A DNA stretch of 64,000 bases, from contig CM042157.1 in assembly GCA_023376005.1 (NCBI GenBank), forward strand, positions 55,819,287 to 55,883,286, written 5' to 3'. Shown here piece by piece: positions 22,619 through 34,440 of the stretch (its first letter is position 1; each line of letters starts with the position of its first letter). The notes beneath the pieces are model-generated. The model ran no database searches, was not told the origin of the DNA, and saw only the letters and a list, made by a program, of their open reading frames with translations. Origin of the DNA: Doryteuthis pealeii (taxonomy: Eukaryota > Mollusca > Cephalopoda > Myopsida > Loliginidae). The position numbers and the translations under genes were made by a program.

Positions 22619-22926
22619 GATATGAATAACATATTTCATTTATTTCATTGTTAAACATTCCTTGAAAAAGTTTCATAAAGATTTGGATAATTAGATAAAA
22701 CATTAAAAACTTCAAAATACATTGTTAATATATTATTGTACTTATTAATTTAATTTTACTATAACATTATTTCACTGTTTAAAAGCATTAGACCACAACT
22801 AGTGAGGTGTACAGTTCATTGTATATGATTAGAGAATCTCATAAAAAATCAACATTTTAATTTCAAAACCATGCAGCTCATTCATAAGTAAAAGCAGACC
22901 ATGGCAAACCATTACCCCAAAATTGT

Positions 22927-23175
22927 AGGGGGTGGGGGTTCCTGTGGCGTAATGGTTAATGTGACATTGTAGAAAGTGAGTTTGAACTCCAGTCACAGTA
23001 TTACATTCATTTTTAGTCTAATACTCTTGGAAAAGGTATGAACCCCCTCATCCTCCCAGCTATGGATTGAATAGTACAAGTAGTTCTATAAGGGATGGCT
23101 TTGGCAATAAATACCCCATAAAGGTTGATATGCCATTTAACAAAGAAACCAAAACAAATCAAACCAAACTAACAA
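22927..23175 (+). repeat. Family B SINE, full length
   Basis: Head GGGGTTCCTGTGGCGTAATG GTTAATGTGACATTGTAG, box-B-like GAGTTTGAACTCCAG, body GGTATGAACCCCCTCATCCT, and tail AAGGTTGATATGCCATTTAA then CAAAGAAACC. It is one of the best-preserved B copies. Confidence 0.88.
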
Positions 23176-23469
23176 CTTGAACATTTTTGGGAAACCATCA
23201 GAATGCTAAATGTTAGAGACACACTTTATGATGAACAGTTAGTACTCTGTCAGTACATTGAAGGTGTCCCAGTAAGGCAATCAAGAGAAATTGATTTTAT
23301 TTATATTCATTTTAGATATGTTATTAATTATTTTTAAAACTAGTATTATTAACAGTTACTTATTGTTTAAAATATTTGTTCTGTACTTTGGTGATTGTAA
23401 ATATCATCACTTCAATTTTAATTGATTTGTCAAATTCTTGTTTTTGTTTGAAGATAATAATCATAGAGT

Positions 23470-23492
23470 CTTATTATTATTATTATTATTAT
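23470..23492. repeat. (TTA)n microsatellite
   Basis: TTATTATTATTATTATTAT triplet run. Confidence 0.9.
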
Positions 23493-23849
23493 GTGTTCTT
23501 CTTTTGCATTGACCAATTGAAATGCATCACTTATTTCTCAGTATTGAATTTTGCCTAAAGTTATAACAATAGATGTTTTTGTTAGTTATTTATTTATCAT
23601 TAGTCTATCTAAGTGCATACCTATAGATTTATCTACCTTTCTTATTGCAGAATTATTTATGATCGAATCTCTTATTGTAATACAGTGTATACATAGATAT
23701 ATATATAATATGTACATATATGTGTGTGTAAAATTCCAAATTTGTTTTTAAATCTTATGTATCCTGCCTATCCTATTCTGAACGTCTATAGCTCATCTCT
23801 ATCTATTCTATAAAAATAAGTCTTCTTAAGAGCTTACAAGATATATGCA

Positions 23850-23965
23850 GTTGTTGTTATTACTACTACTGCTGCTACTGCAGCTGCTGCTACTGCAGCA
23901 TGAGCCCATATTAGTGAGAATCAGTTGAACCTTGGCTGCTATTGTTATTACTGCTGCTGCTGCCT
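23850..23965. repeat. Imperfect (CTG/CTA)n triplet region
   Basis: TTGTTGTTATTACTACTACT GCTGCTACTGCAGCTGC and a later ACTGCTGCTGCTGCC. On the minus strand it encodes a Ser/Asn-rich run within an ORF at 23826-24029, which I regard as a repeat artefact. Confidence 0.8.
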
Positions 23966-23969
23966 GTGT

Positions 23970-24733
23970 GTCTCTATGTAACATTTCTTGTTCATTCTTA
24001 CCCTTTTTCATAAGAATGGCTTGTTGCATCAGGCTCTTATTGTCTATTGATTACTGCTTAAAATGCAATTAAATAAGCTAACAACACATACCTGTGGGGA
24101 TGGAGTAGACCAAGATAGATCCAAGATAAGTATAAATACTGATGCACATGGGGGAAGACTACTTGTGAACCATGGCTACGATCAACATGTACTCAGTGTC
24201 TTTTTAAAGACTGACCTCTTCTGTGTTTTGGTTTTTTCTTCATCCCAGGACAGGGAATTTTAAACTGCAATGGAATAGTAATGAAAATATTTTTTTGTTT
24301 CTTTTTGTTTGATTTTTAGTTCTTAGTTTCTTGTTTTATTTCTTCTCTTTCATTTGTAGACTAAATCAGGAGAGAGAGAGAGAGAAAAAGAAAGAATGAG
24401 AGTAAGAGATGGAGAGAAAGTTATTATAAAAGAACTTAAGAACTCTTCTATGTTTTTCTTGTACCTCTCAAACCAGTGATAGATTAGGTCAGAAGTCAGT
24501 GTCTCTTTATTTCCGTATACTATTTGTTATTATTTGTAACTTGGTTATTTACCCCTTTGTTTATTATCATATATCGTATATTCACTTCTTTGAATTTAAC
24601 AAGAATATGCCTTATCTTTCTACTATGCTGTAAGAATTAGATTTCTTTCTAGTATTAAAAAAGAAAATTTGTAGTGATACCTGCAATGTTGGAGATTTAA
24701 AAGGTGCTTATAAATTCATCTATATCTATGTAA

Positions 24734-24766
<33 letters not shown>

Positions 24767-25000
24767 GTTTATTTACAACCACATGTTAATCTTGGTTATT
24801 GTATCGTTTAACAACCAGTTATCAATAACATACGTAAAACACATGAATCTATAAGATATTGGTCAAATCACTAAGTTAACTTTCAATCTATTACAGCCTC
24901 CTTGTTTTTATTTTTTTTATTTTTTGTTTTTTCTATCTTATTTGTTGTTGTGCTTTCAGCTGACAACTTTCTCCGCATTGTGTTAGTTTTTAATTATTTA
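23970..25000. other. Gene-less stretch with purine tract and (CA)n(TA)n
   Basis: Contains a GAGAGAGAGAGAGA-type purine tract near 24,370-24,425 and a (CA)n/(TA)n run at 24734-24765. A 66-codon plus-strand frame at 24063-24263 has no recognisable domain. Confidence 0.5.
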
Positions 25001-25190
25001 TCTATTTCAAGTAATAACTTTGTATGAAGGTTTCTTTTACCTCCAATTATGATGATATCTCAGTATTATAAGATATATAGATTTTGACAGATTATTGTTT
25101 TATCTTTGTTTTTATGTATCCTTATTTCATTTTTAATTCTACAAAGATATATATAGGTATGCATATTTATTGCTATCAGAACTGAGAAAG
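24985..25190. repeat. Diverged local repeat, copy 1
   Basis: TAATAACTTTGTATGAAGGT, TTCTTTTACCTCC, GATATCTCAGTATTATAAGA and GGTATGCATATTTATTGCTA match, in the same order and orientation, 29,505-29,560 and then 29,825-29,970. The 28.2 kb copy shares only the first part. Confidence 0.65.
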
Positions 25191-25949
25191 ATCATAGAAA
25201 GAGAAAATAAATCACTTTGTCTGTGTAAACAAAACTTGCAGTTTCATGGAAGTTGGTTTGACTTAGAGATGAGAGAGGAAATAAATAATCATATATATAT
25301 ATATGTGCACACACACAATTCCAATGTAAGTACTCAGAAGGTGATTTAAAAAAAATGTTAAAGATGCTGACTTACTAAGTTCTATATTTAAACTACTTTG
25401 GATTATCTACAACAATACAAATCTGTGGCACCTTTTGATAATATATTGATTACCTCCTTCCTAGCCACCTTACATTGAGCTATTATTCCACTGTCTTCCA
25501 AACACTACAGTAGTGATAGTTTTCAATTTCCCTTTACTTGTTTGTTACTTACAAAGGCTCCTTTTATCAGTATCATCATCATTGTTATTATTAACATCTT
25601 TATATTAAAGTGTCACATATTAAGTAATAATTTCATCACTCTCTGTTTTTTAAAAAATATCATGCCTATATCTAAAAAAAAAAATTCCCATAGGTATACT
25701 GAATACACAAAAAATATATTTCCCTTCACTATATGCAAACTAGCATATATAAAACGAAAATTTAAAAAAGAGATCCACGTTTTAAAAAAAGCAAGTGTTT
25801 TGCCTTTATGTAATACAGACAAACAAAAAAGTGTGTAAATGTTTGTCTGCAACCAAAAGATAATGAGCAAATATCCCTTAATTAAATTTAACTACAAAAA
25901 ACACCCCACAGTGAAGACTGTATTCTGATAGTCAGATCTATAACTTCCC

Positions 25950-26112
25950 TCCCCACACACACTCTATACTCTCTACTACTCACTCACTCTCTGTGTATAT
26001 GTCTCTCTCTTTCGCTCTCTCTCTTTCCCATTCTTTCATCTCATCCCTCCTTCTACCCCTCCTTGTTTTTTTTTATTTTCTCTTTTACTTTCTTTCCTCC
26101 TTATTTTACCCA
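25950..26112. repeat. Long pyrimidine-rich tract
   Basis: About 160 bases made mostly of C and T (CTCACTCACTCTCTGTG, TCTCTCTCTTTCGCTCTCTC, CCCTCCTTCTACCCCTCC, TTTCTTTCCTCCTTATTTTA). It ends in CCCAG directly upstream of a candidate exon and so resembles an extended polypyrimidine tract. Confidence 0.85.
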
Positions 26113-26113
26113 G

Positions 26114-26369
26114 CTGATACTCTGGTGTGAAGTTCTGGAGATGCACATTGAAATGTAGGAATTGTGAAAGGCATTCGGCTAGCACTTGGTGGACTTACCA
26201 CATGTTGCAAAGGAAAAAAATGCCCTGTTGCTGCAGGTCTTCATAAAAAGTTTGGGCCTGATATTTTTTTTTTTTTCATTCCACATTTTTTTTTTTTTTT
26301 AACAAAGGGATGTAAATGTCCAGTTTCAGTTCACCTAAGAGAAGCGCCATGAGGGTCACCTATCGAAGG
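26114..26369 (+). other. Candidate exon (probably non-coding)
   Basis: A strong acceptor (pyrimidine tract then TTATTTTACCCAG, 26101-26113) and a strong donor (GAAGG|GTAAGTA at 26370) delimit 256 bases that are less AT-rich than their flanks apart from two T runs. A frame from about 26164 contains GKKCPVAAGLHKKFGPD and later KGCKCPVSVHLREAP, an internal similarity that may be chance. T runs of 15 and 16 bases argue against coding. It may be an untranslated or lncRNA exon. Confidence 0.3.
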
Positions 26370-27475
26370 GTAAGTAACCATGACAAAAAATGCAGTAAGA
26401 TTTTAGGAGTGTATAAAACAATTGAAGACATAATTGTTGTTGTTTGTTTATTGTACTAGTAAATATAAAGGTAAATAAATCTATCATTGTTAGGATTGAC
26501 ACCTATGTTTTGGTATTTGATATCAGTTTAGGTTGTAAATTTAAATTATGTTTTAGGATAATCTTGTTCTTTATGTATGTTTTTATTTTACAAAACTATT
26601 TCTATGTTCAGTACATTTATATCTTAATTACATTTTTAATCATCATGCTTAATTAATTTTAAAGTGTAAAACAGTTGAAAAACAATTATATAGATTAATT
26701 ATAAATTCAGGTTATAGAAACAATTTTCTATATTAGTGTTTTAAAAATAAATCCTTTTTTAGATTTTGTCAACATCCCAAAAGAGATTTAATAAATATTA
26801 GTGAAAATTCAGAGAAAATGTTTTTTCATTCTTCTTCTTGTACATTCTATTATTATTATTTTGTAAATTGTCTCTCTATCTATTTATCTATATATTGCAC
26901 ACAGGCAAATAGTAGTGTTATTGATTTTAGTATGAGTTAGATTTTAATTCCAACTAAGTTACCAGAGTGTGAAGCAGCCCATTTTAGAAATGACGACTTA
27001 ACTTTTGTCTCAGCCCTGAAACTTTAATTTAAGCCACGTGTATTTGCTGGCATTTTTTTTTTTTTAGCAGTGTAACATACAAATCAGCCTCATTGTAAAT
27101 ATTGATATTGATTCTATTCTATTTTTACTTTTTTTTTTTTTTTTTCTTCTTCCTTCTTCTCTGTTTACAACTGATTGATAATCTTTTCCTATTTTTGGGG
27201 TGTGGTGATATCATCATTAATCCTATTGTTAAATTGTCAAATAAACTCCTGAAAGAGTAATCACTATCCTCAATTTTCAAATGTTTACAATAAAGATCAA
27301 CTTTTTAACATGTTTTGACCATTAATTCATGACTTAGCTCATCGAATAAATGCTTTCATTTTTATTATAAGGGACAAATTCATATATTAAAACTGATTTT
27401 TATTTATCCATCTATCTCTTCTCTTTATGAATTCAAATTTCGAATTCTGGTTATATTCTCTTATTGTGAGCATTT

Positions 27476-27479
<4 letters not shown>

Positions 27480-27514
<35 letters not shown>
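27480..27514. repeat. (GT)n microsatellite
   Basis: About 35 bases of alternating GT. Confidence 0.96.
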
Positions 27515-27994
27515 TTTTAAATATTTTGAAATTTGATATTTCGGATTCTGTTTATTAATTACATTAATTATTTATTACCTTGTTTATTTCAAATTATACA
27601 ATTTTATATAATAATTTATTAATATTTCATGAAAGACAGATACTTCTACTCCTGATCACGTTCTTATACACACCTTTGTATGAAACCATTGTTCAGCTGT
27701 ACAAATATCATTAAATGTTTACATGCGTTTAATGTTGAGTCTGGTTTCTAGTGAAACAATCAAGTTTCATTGTATTCATCTCTCTTTCACTCACTGCAGT
27801 CTTTTACCTTAATTGCATTACTTTGATCAAACATGTATTTACCCCCAGCAGTAGGGAAGTGAGTAGTGTCTGAGTTTTATTTTCATAGTTTCTATCGGCA
27901 CCCAGCCAAGCACACTTGTCTGGATATATTTTTGTTTATTTGTCTGACAATATTTTAAAAAATTCAATTTCTTTTTTTAAATTTTTTTTTATTA

Positions 27995-28470
27995 CATCTC
28001 ACTAACTAATTTGAAAGCGGTTATTTCTCAATTATTACATTGTGCTTTTTTTTCTAAATTATTTAAATATAAGAAAAAAAAAAGGTTCATTAACTTTAGA
28101 ATGTTTTGACATAATAACAAAATAGAATAAACAGTAGCTATAACTAATTCTTTATATAGACTCACATCTAAAAACAAACTCCTGGCCTCCAACTTATATA
28201 TCATAATAATGGAAAATCATTTTCTGATTGGAGATCTTTGTTTTAATTATTTATCTATTTTAATTCATAACTTTGTATGAAGGTTTCTTTTACCCCCTAT
28301 TATTAACTTCTAGTTTCATTGTTTTGTAAACTGATTTGATCACGGTTATTTTTTAATTATTACATTTTATCTCTAGATCATCTACAAACAAGAAAAAAAT
28401 GTTTAGCTTGAAGATGTTTTGATATGTTAGCAATACAGAAGAACTAGTAGCTATCACTGCTTTGTTGTTA
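27995..28470. repeat. Diverged tandem duplication, ~330-bp period
   Basis: Unit 1 (27,995-28,150) has CGGTTATTTCTCAATTATTA, CATAATAACAAAATAGAATA and ACAGTAGCTATAACT. Unit 2 (28,325-28,465) has CGGTTATTTTTTAATTATTA, GATATGTTAGCAATACAGAA and CTAGTAGCTATCACT. Order and orientation are kept. Confidence 0.7.
28148..28325. repeat. Diverged local repeat, copy 2
   Basis: TTCTTTATATAGACTCACAT, CTAAAAACAAACTCCTGGC, ATATATCATAATAATGG and ACTTTGTATGAAGGTTTCTT correspond to 29,393-29,575 (TTCTTTATATCGACTCACAT, ACTTTGTAAGAAGGTTTCTT) at an offset of about 1,245 bases. Confidence 0.75.
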
Positions 28471-28732
28471 TAAATGCCACATCTTAAAATCCTTGCATAA
28501 TGAGCAAAATTTTGAATCCTATATATAATGGTGTTTTCTTCTTACACCCAAATTGTTCTTGCTTTAATATAAATAGCAATTATTAAAGTTTTTGCTTTTT
28601 TCATATTACTATATAAAATATTAATGCACTCTAAAAACTGAGTTAGTATTTGGAATTTGTATCTCTGATTTACATAGAAATTAGTATTTTCACCCCCAAC
28701 TAAATTTTATTATTTATCACTCTCTATATATA

Positions 28733-28757
28733 TTATATATATATATATATATATATT
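28733..28757. repeat. (TA)n microsatellite
   Basis: TATATATTATATATATATAT run of about 25 bases, followed by TTATTATTACTATTATTATT. Confidence 0.9.
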
Positions 28758-29153
28758 ATTTTAAAATATCATTTCTTTTATTATTATTACTATTATTATT
28801 ATTTTTACTACTACTAGATCAGATTCTCAGTTTTAAATTGCGACCAATACCATAGTTGATTTAATTTTTAAATAGTGTTTTTTTTTTTCCTCTTCTAAAA
28901 CAGAAGGGAAAAAACACCATTTGAATTTTTTTTTTTACTTTTATTTTGTTCTTTTCCACTGCCACTGTTCTAGTGGTATCATTTGGGCCACAGTCCGGTG
29001 ATGCACTGGTATATATTTGTGAACCGTCTCTTCCCCCCTACTCTGTATATACAATGTCTCGGAGAATGACCTCCACTTATTGATTTTGTTACAACTTGTA
29101 TTGCCTTTTATTATTTTCTTTGATATCCCAAGTCATGCACTAACAGATTCCAG

Positions 29154-29194
29154 TCATTCATTCATTCATTCATTCATTACTACATTCATTCATA
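29154..29194. repeat. (ATTC)n microsatellite
   Basis: TCATTCATTCATTCATTCAT, then TACTACATTCATTCAT. It lies inside the 124-codon ORF at 29080-29454, which I reject as a gene. Confidence 0.93.
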
Positions 29195-29392
29195 TCTCTG
29201 CTGCATTAGACTTTTACTTCACTTCCTGCCACCTCTGCCGTCTAGTGAAATTTTCACACACAAACACAAGACACTCACTCACCTTTCTCTATGAATGTCT
29301 ACTCATCATACATCACCTATTTTTAACTAATAAGACTTTAGAAAGGATCTTTTTTCTTTTCTTTTTTTTTTTTTTACCTGCTGCCATTCAAA

Positions 29393-29975
29393 TAATTCTT
29401 TATATCGACTCACATCTAAAGACATACCTCTACACCCCAACTTATATATTATAATAATGGGAAATCCTTGTCTGATTAGAAATCTTTGTATTAATCATTC
29501 ATCTATTCTTTCATAACTTTGTAAGAAGGTTTCTTTCACCTCCCATTATCATCCTCTAGTAAATATTTCATTGGAGTGTAAACACAAACATGCAAACATC
29601 CATTCATCAGGGTTTTTGCTAGTATGGGGAAGGATTGAAGCTCATCTGGTAAAGAAGTTGGTTCCTTAGCTAAATTGCTATAAATATACCTACTTCATAT
29701 TTGAGCCCATGAGCAGGTATATAAATCTTCAATATTCTGTATCCAGTAAAGTCTGTTTATATACTTATAAAAATCTGTCTGTCTCTCTTTATATATATAT
29801 ATATATATATATGTATATAATCTATGATATCTCTGTACCATAAGATATAGATTTTAACAAATTTTGACAAATGATTATTTTATTTTCATTTTTATGTATC
29901 CTTATCTTTAAACCTTATTTTATTTTTAATTCTATAAACATATAGGTACGCATATTCATCACTATCAGATCTATG
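29393..29975. repeat. Diverged local repeat, copy 3, with (TA)n
   Basis: 29,393-29,575 matches copy 2 and 29,815-29,975 matches the end of copy 1 (GATATCTCTGTACCATAAGA, TTTTTATGTATCCTTAT, GGTACGCATATTCATCACTA). A (TA)n tract at 29790-29812 sits between the two parts. Confidence 0.65.
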
Positions 29976-29989
29976 AATTAGTATAAGAT

Positions 29990-30820
29990 AGCATTCAATT
30001 TGTTTAATATAATTTTATTTGCCCAATTTTCTCATGACTCCTCTAGATATTGACATGCCAACAAATATAGTTCATATTAATATTTCTTGTTTTAAATCCA
30101 CACACAATTTTTACTCTGCTGATATTTAAATATTGATCCCATGATTGACTGGAACCAACTTAAGAACGTTCATTTATTTATTTCGATGTATTTTGCTTTG
30201 TTATTTAAAACAAAAGCCTCTCTAAACTTTGATGAATTTATCTTCTTTATCCAAAATATGAACAAACAAACAAGACCAAGGGAAGTGTTATTAGCAAATG
30301 CCAAATATAATACATTAACAACTTAGCATAAGCATATTATAGTCCCAATGAAAATATATCTTAGATATCTTTAATACTATAACATTGATTAGCTTTGTAA
30401 ATTTGGAAATGGTACAAATTGGCTCTTGTAGCTGGTCTGATCCTCTTTACTAGTCAACTACTGTTTTATTCTTCTTTTTTTTACTAGATGCACTTGATGT
30501 GCTGCAGACTAATTTTATGTGTTTGTTTGTCCTTTACCAGGGACCCACTTTTCTAAAAGTATTGATTAAATAAGTCTAGAAAATTTTGAGACTTCCTCTG
30601 TGTATACTTCAACCCTTTCTATATAACACAGTTTAGTATATGAACATATATTTCTACTTGTGTGCATATAATGTATGATTTCTTCTAAAAGTAACTTGTA
30701 GCCATTAACATGGTTAGTTACTTCTTCTTTTTATATTTTTTCTAACAGGAAAAATAAATATAAAATAAATGAAAAAATATTCTTCTGTTTATCATAGATG
30801 AATAATAGGTCAGTTACATA
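29990..30820. other. Gene-less AT-rich stretch
   Basis: No gene or repeat family recognised. The longest frame (30141-30326, plus) has no visible domain. Confidence 0.4.
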
Positions 30821-30821
30821 A

Positions 30822-31442
30822 CTGGTTGGTTGATTGATTGATTTTAATGGCATGTCAACCTGTCTATAGTTATTTTATGCCTGGAAGTTATGGAATCATT
30901 TTCATTGTACATTTATATTTACGTTTTTGTGTAGTTACTTAAGAGATTTTGCACACAGTCATATGATATCAATAATTTGCTCACAATTGTATGATTCCAA
31001 ATATTACTATTTATTACTAATATCTTATATGAAATTACATTGTTTTAAGTAAGTATTTATATTTAATAATAATTTGTTTGCAGACATATTATTAGTCACT
31101 TGAAACCATATAATAATCCTAAGTAAACAATTATAGCTTCAAGTAAGTTTTCTTAATATAAATAATTTATAATTATGTAGCATCCAGTATTCTTATTAAA
31201 TACAAATAGTTTTTAAACAGATTTATTTGATTCATTGAGGAGACCCTAACAGGTCCTACCACTCTGAGTCAGAATGGACCTAAGAGTAATGACAATGTAA
31301 GGCTACTCCACACTCCTCAGAACTAAAGGCCCCACTATTAGATTCAGTTAATGTCATACCCAGGATACCCCTTTTTGGGGTGTTCTTTACTCATCTGCAG
31401 TGAATACAGTCAACGTTTTCTATGCCCTGTTGACAGAAGGGT
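30822..31442 (-). repeat. Family E element, long copy
   Basis: ATTGATTGATTTTAATGGCA, GTTATTTTATGCCTGGAAGT, repeated ~50-bp units (TCACAATTGTATGATTCCAA, TAGTCACTTGAAACCATATA, TTATGTAGCATCCAGTATTC), GAGACCCTAACAGGTCCTAC, GTCATACCCAGGATACCCC and finally TATGCCCTGTTGACAGAAGG. Confidence 0.88.
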
Positions 31443-31886
31443 TACATAACTGGGTTATTACAAATGAATCATTAAAGTTTAGTTTGGTACATCTTGAATA
31501 TTTTTTTTTTTTTTTATGAAATATTGTCTATAAGTTTATGTATAAATTTTATATCTATTTTTTTATCTATTTTTTTTTTACAATTTTAATCTGCCCCTCT
31601 TTTCAAATAAAACTAAAGAAACTTAACAAAAGTTATTAAAATTTCCTAAGGTCAATCAGAATGAAACAAGTTTACACAAGTTTTTTAACATTGTAGAAAA
31701 TAGAAAGACAAAAAATAAAATTGCATTATTGACATGATAATTAGCAGCTGAATTGATATAAACTATTTTGGAGTTGTGGTAGGAATTTTATACTATTATT
31801 GTTATTCATTAGTAATTTCTCTTTTTCTAGAAACAAAATCACTATTAATATGCTGTGACTCCATGAAACACTATCATTCTGTATAA

Positions 31887-31993
31887 GTATTTACCCAACC
31901 TACTTGTAGGATATGACAAAAGGTCTCAAGAACTATTCAGTAGTAATATATCTGCAAGACTAGCTTGCTAACCATTACACACTGATGGATGCC
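31887..31993 (-). repeat. Family D SINE
   Basis: The plus strand begins GTATTTACCCAACCTACTTG and AGGATATGACAAAAGGT, which is the 3' tail shared with family C. It then has ACTATTCAGTAGTAATATAT, CTGCAAGACTAGCTTGCTAA and CCATTACACACTGATGGATG, the reversed long-variable-arm tRNA-like head. Confidence 0.8.
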
Positions 31994-32175
31994 CTATACA
32001 ATTATTCTACATATATTGGGCTTTCATATTTCTGCTAAATTCAATTAGTTACTTTATATGATTTATATAGTGTCATTTTTCCATTTTCCTCAATGCCAAA
32101 ACTGTAGATTTGATCACCAAAATATGTTTATAGAGTATTTATAAGTTTCCAATGTTTACCTATCTTTGTCAAATA

Positions 32176-32440
32176 GATGTATTTACCCAACCCCTCTACC
32201 AAGAGCAAGATATGACACAAGGTTGATCTTTAAGCAGATTACAGCTGGTTTGAATTCAGAATTTTCCTTCGAGACTGGTTGCCTTACCAAAGCTAAAGAG
32301 ACCAGTCTGCCCTACTATTTTCTCTTAGCTGAAGGGATAATAGACGGGTTCATGCCTTTCGTAAAGTTATTAGCACAGACTGAAACACAATCAGCTTCAT
32401 CTCAGATTTGAACTCAAATCGCATGTTCCATTTCTTATTT
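32176..32440 (-). repeat. Family C SINE, full length
   Basis: GTATTTACCCAACCCCTCTA, GAGCAAGATATGACACAAGG, GGTTTGAATTCAGAATTTTC and GCTAAAGAGACCAGTCTGCC, to TCAGATTTGAACTCAAATCG. The plus-strand ORF at 32166-32411 (81 codons) is entirely this SINE read antisense and is not a gene. Confidence 0.88.
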
Positions 32441-32804
32441 TGTCAAATGTATTAAATAAAATGAGGCAATATGTGCCTAGTTTGCAACTATTTGTTTATC
32501 AGTTTAATCTTCTTGGTGGCTGAGTCAGTTGTAGTGAAGCCTCTGGTGCACATGCTTTGTAGACAATCTGAAATATTTAAATCTTGATTTTTAGGCAGAT
32601 ATCAGTCCTTCTACGTTGAAAGATTGTTGCAATAACACATTTCTAATTCTTTGCTGTCTCATACATTATAAAATATGCAATATCTCCATGGCATAAATTA
32701 ATTATTTTATATTTAAAACCATTTGTGACTATTAAAGAGGATGGAGAAGCCAGAAAACATTCCAAATTCTTATTCTTTGTCTCATTTCTTTAAAGTTTTC
32801 AACT

Positions 32805-33102
32805 AGTGATAAGCTTGCCTATAGAGATCTAAATACATGGACTATATAGTGAATAGTGATAAACTTGTCTATAGAAATCTAAATACATTGTGCTATCTAG
32901 TGAATAGTTATAGGCTTGTCTATAGAGATCTAAATACATTGTGCTATCTAGTGAATAGTTATAGGCTTGTCTATAGAGATCTAAATACATTGTGCTATCT
33001 AGTGAATAGTTATAGGCTTGTCTATAGAGATCTAAATACATTGTGCTATCTAGTGAATAGTTATAGGCTTGTCTATAGAGATCTAAATACATTGTGCTAT
33101 AT
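32805..33102. repeat. 51-bp minisatellite, 5 full units plus a partial
   Basis: Units start at 32848, 32899, 32950, 33001 and 33052, each 51 bases (AGTGAATAGTTATAGGCTTG, TCTATAGAGATCTAAATACA, TTGTGCTATCT). The last four are almost identical. A degenerate shorter unit precedes them. Because 51 is a multiple of three, frames stay open on both strands: 17-residue repeats YLVNSYRLVYRDLNTLC (plus) and MYLDLYRQAYNYSLDST (minus). There is no sign that either is expressed. Confidence 0.97.
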
Positions 33103-33650
33103 CTTGACTATTAATTAATGTCCTAGTCATATTCAATATTATCTTAATAATCAGGTGATCAATCAGCTGATAGACTATTATTTTCAGTTTTATTATTTTA
33201 TATTTAAACTTCAATTGTTGAACAAGGAAGTTATTTCTTGTATCAATTGGATTAGTAAATGATTCTGTTTCTATTTAACTTTTTGATTAAAAAAAAAATC
33301 ATAAGGAAAGATTCATCATTAAGATGATCTCAGTTATTTAAATCAGTTTAAGCCTGGCCTGTTTACTAAAACTTTTTTTTTGTTCCCCATTGATACTTGC
33401 ATTTGAAAAATAAGGTCAAATGAATTTTGTCTTTGGGTTATCTTTACCGCATTTTTAACCTAGACTATCAAACTCTTATATTTCTTATTAGTGGCTTACT
33501 ATCAAATTTATTTTCTTTGTTATTTTCCTGATAAATTGTTTCAACTGATTTATTCTCCAACATTCTTTAAAAGAATTACATGATTAATCTAAATGGTTTT
33601 TGGAATGACTCTTATCAGAATTATTGAAAGTAACTTTTTAAAAAGAGGAG

Positions 33651-33771
33651 GTATTTACCACCACCACCCCCGCTGTTTGCCACAGGATGGATGTGACTCA
33701 AGGTCATTGCTATTCAGTAGTAATGAATCTGCGAGGCTAATTTGCTAAACGTTACACCATGATGGGACACC
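33651..33771 (-). repeat. Family D SINE
   Basis: GTATTTACCACCACCACCCC, GGATGGATGTGACTCAAGGT, GCTATTCAGTAGTAATGAAT, CTGCGAGGCTAATTTGCTAA and GTTACACCATGATGGGACAC on the plus strand. This is the full family D in reverse. Confidence 0.82.
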
Positions 33772-33927
33772 CTTTAGAAAAAAAATTATGGGTAAACTTT
33801 TAATTTCATATTTGGCTTTAACAATATTTCATTACTGAGTTAGACAAATTAAATTCTGATTTTGAATTTAAAAAAAAAACAAAAAACAAAAAACAAAATA
33901 ATTTTAAGGTCACTGTTTATGTACCAA

Positions 33928-34440
33928 AAATGATTGATTGAATCATTTTAACAGCATATCAACCCATCTAGGTTTATTTTATGCCTAGAGTTTAAGTAAT
34001 CTTGTTCATTTTAGTTACATTTTTGTGTCATTGTTTCTTCATTAATTCTTTTGTCCCAGTTATATGATCTAATACAAATAATTTGCACACAGTTGTATAA
34101 TTTTAAGTAACTAATAATAATAATTCTTAGTAAACAATTATAGCTTCTAGTAACTACTATTAATGCAAATAATTTACAGTTATATGGTATGAAGTATTCT
34201 AATAGTAATAATTTTCAAACAGTTCTATTTTACCTATAGATGTGACCCTAATAGGTACTACTATTTTAGATCAGAGTGAACCTGGGAGTGAAGGTGTACT
34301 CCCATCTTCCCAGATCTCCATAATTGGAGCCTCACCATCAGATGTAGTTTAGTGTCATATGCATGCCACCCCTTTTTGGAGGTGTCTTACCCCTATACAG
34401 GGGATAATGTCAATGTATTCTAAGTCTTTCTGACAGTTTA
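33928..34440 (-). repeat. Family E element, long copy
   Basis: TTGATTGAATCATTTTAACA, ATTTTATGCCTAGAGTTTAA, ATAATTTGCACACAGTTGTA, CCTATAGATGTGACCCTAAT, CTCACCATCAGATGTAGTTT, GAGGTGTCTTACCCCTATAC and GGGGATAATGTCAATG in the expected reversed order. Confidence 0.87.

Noticed and set aside
23826..24029. Ser/Asn-rich protein
   Set aside because: It is the translation of an imperfect CTG/CTA triplet repeat.
29080..29454. 124-residue protein, the longest frame in the window
   Set aside because: The composition is hydrophobic and low complexity, crossing an (ATTC)n repeat, a poly-T run and the 29.4 kb local repeat. No domain.
32166..32411. 81-residue plus-strand protein
   Set aside because: It lies wholly in a family C SINE read backwards.
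32805..33102. CRISPR-like array
   Set aside because: The units are directly adjacent with no unique spacers, and the genome is eukaryotic.
32829..33118. Repeat-protein genes on both strands
   Set aside because: The frames stay open only because the minisatellite unit is 51 bases. No start context, flanking domain or splice signals support coding.
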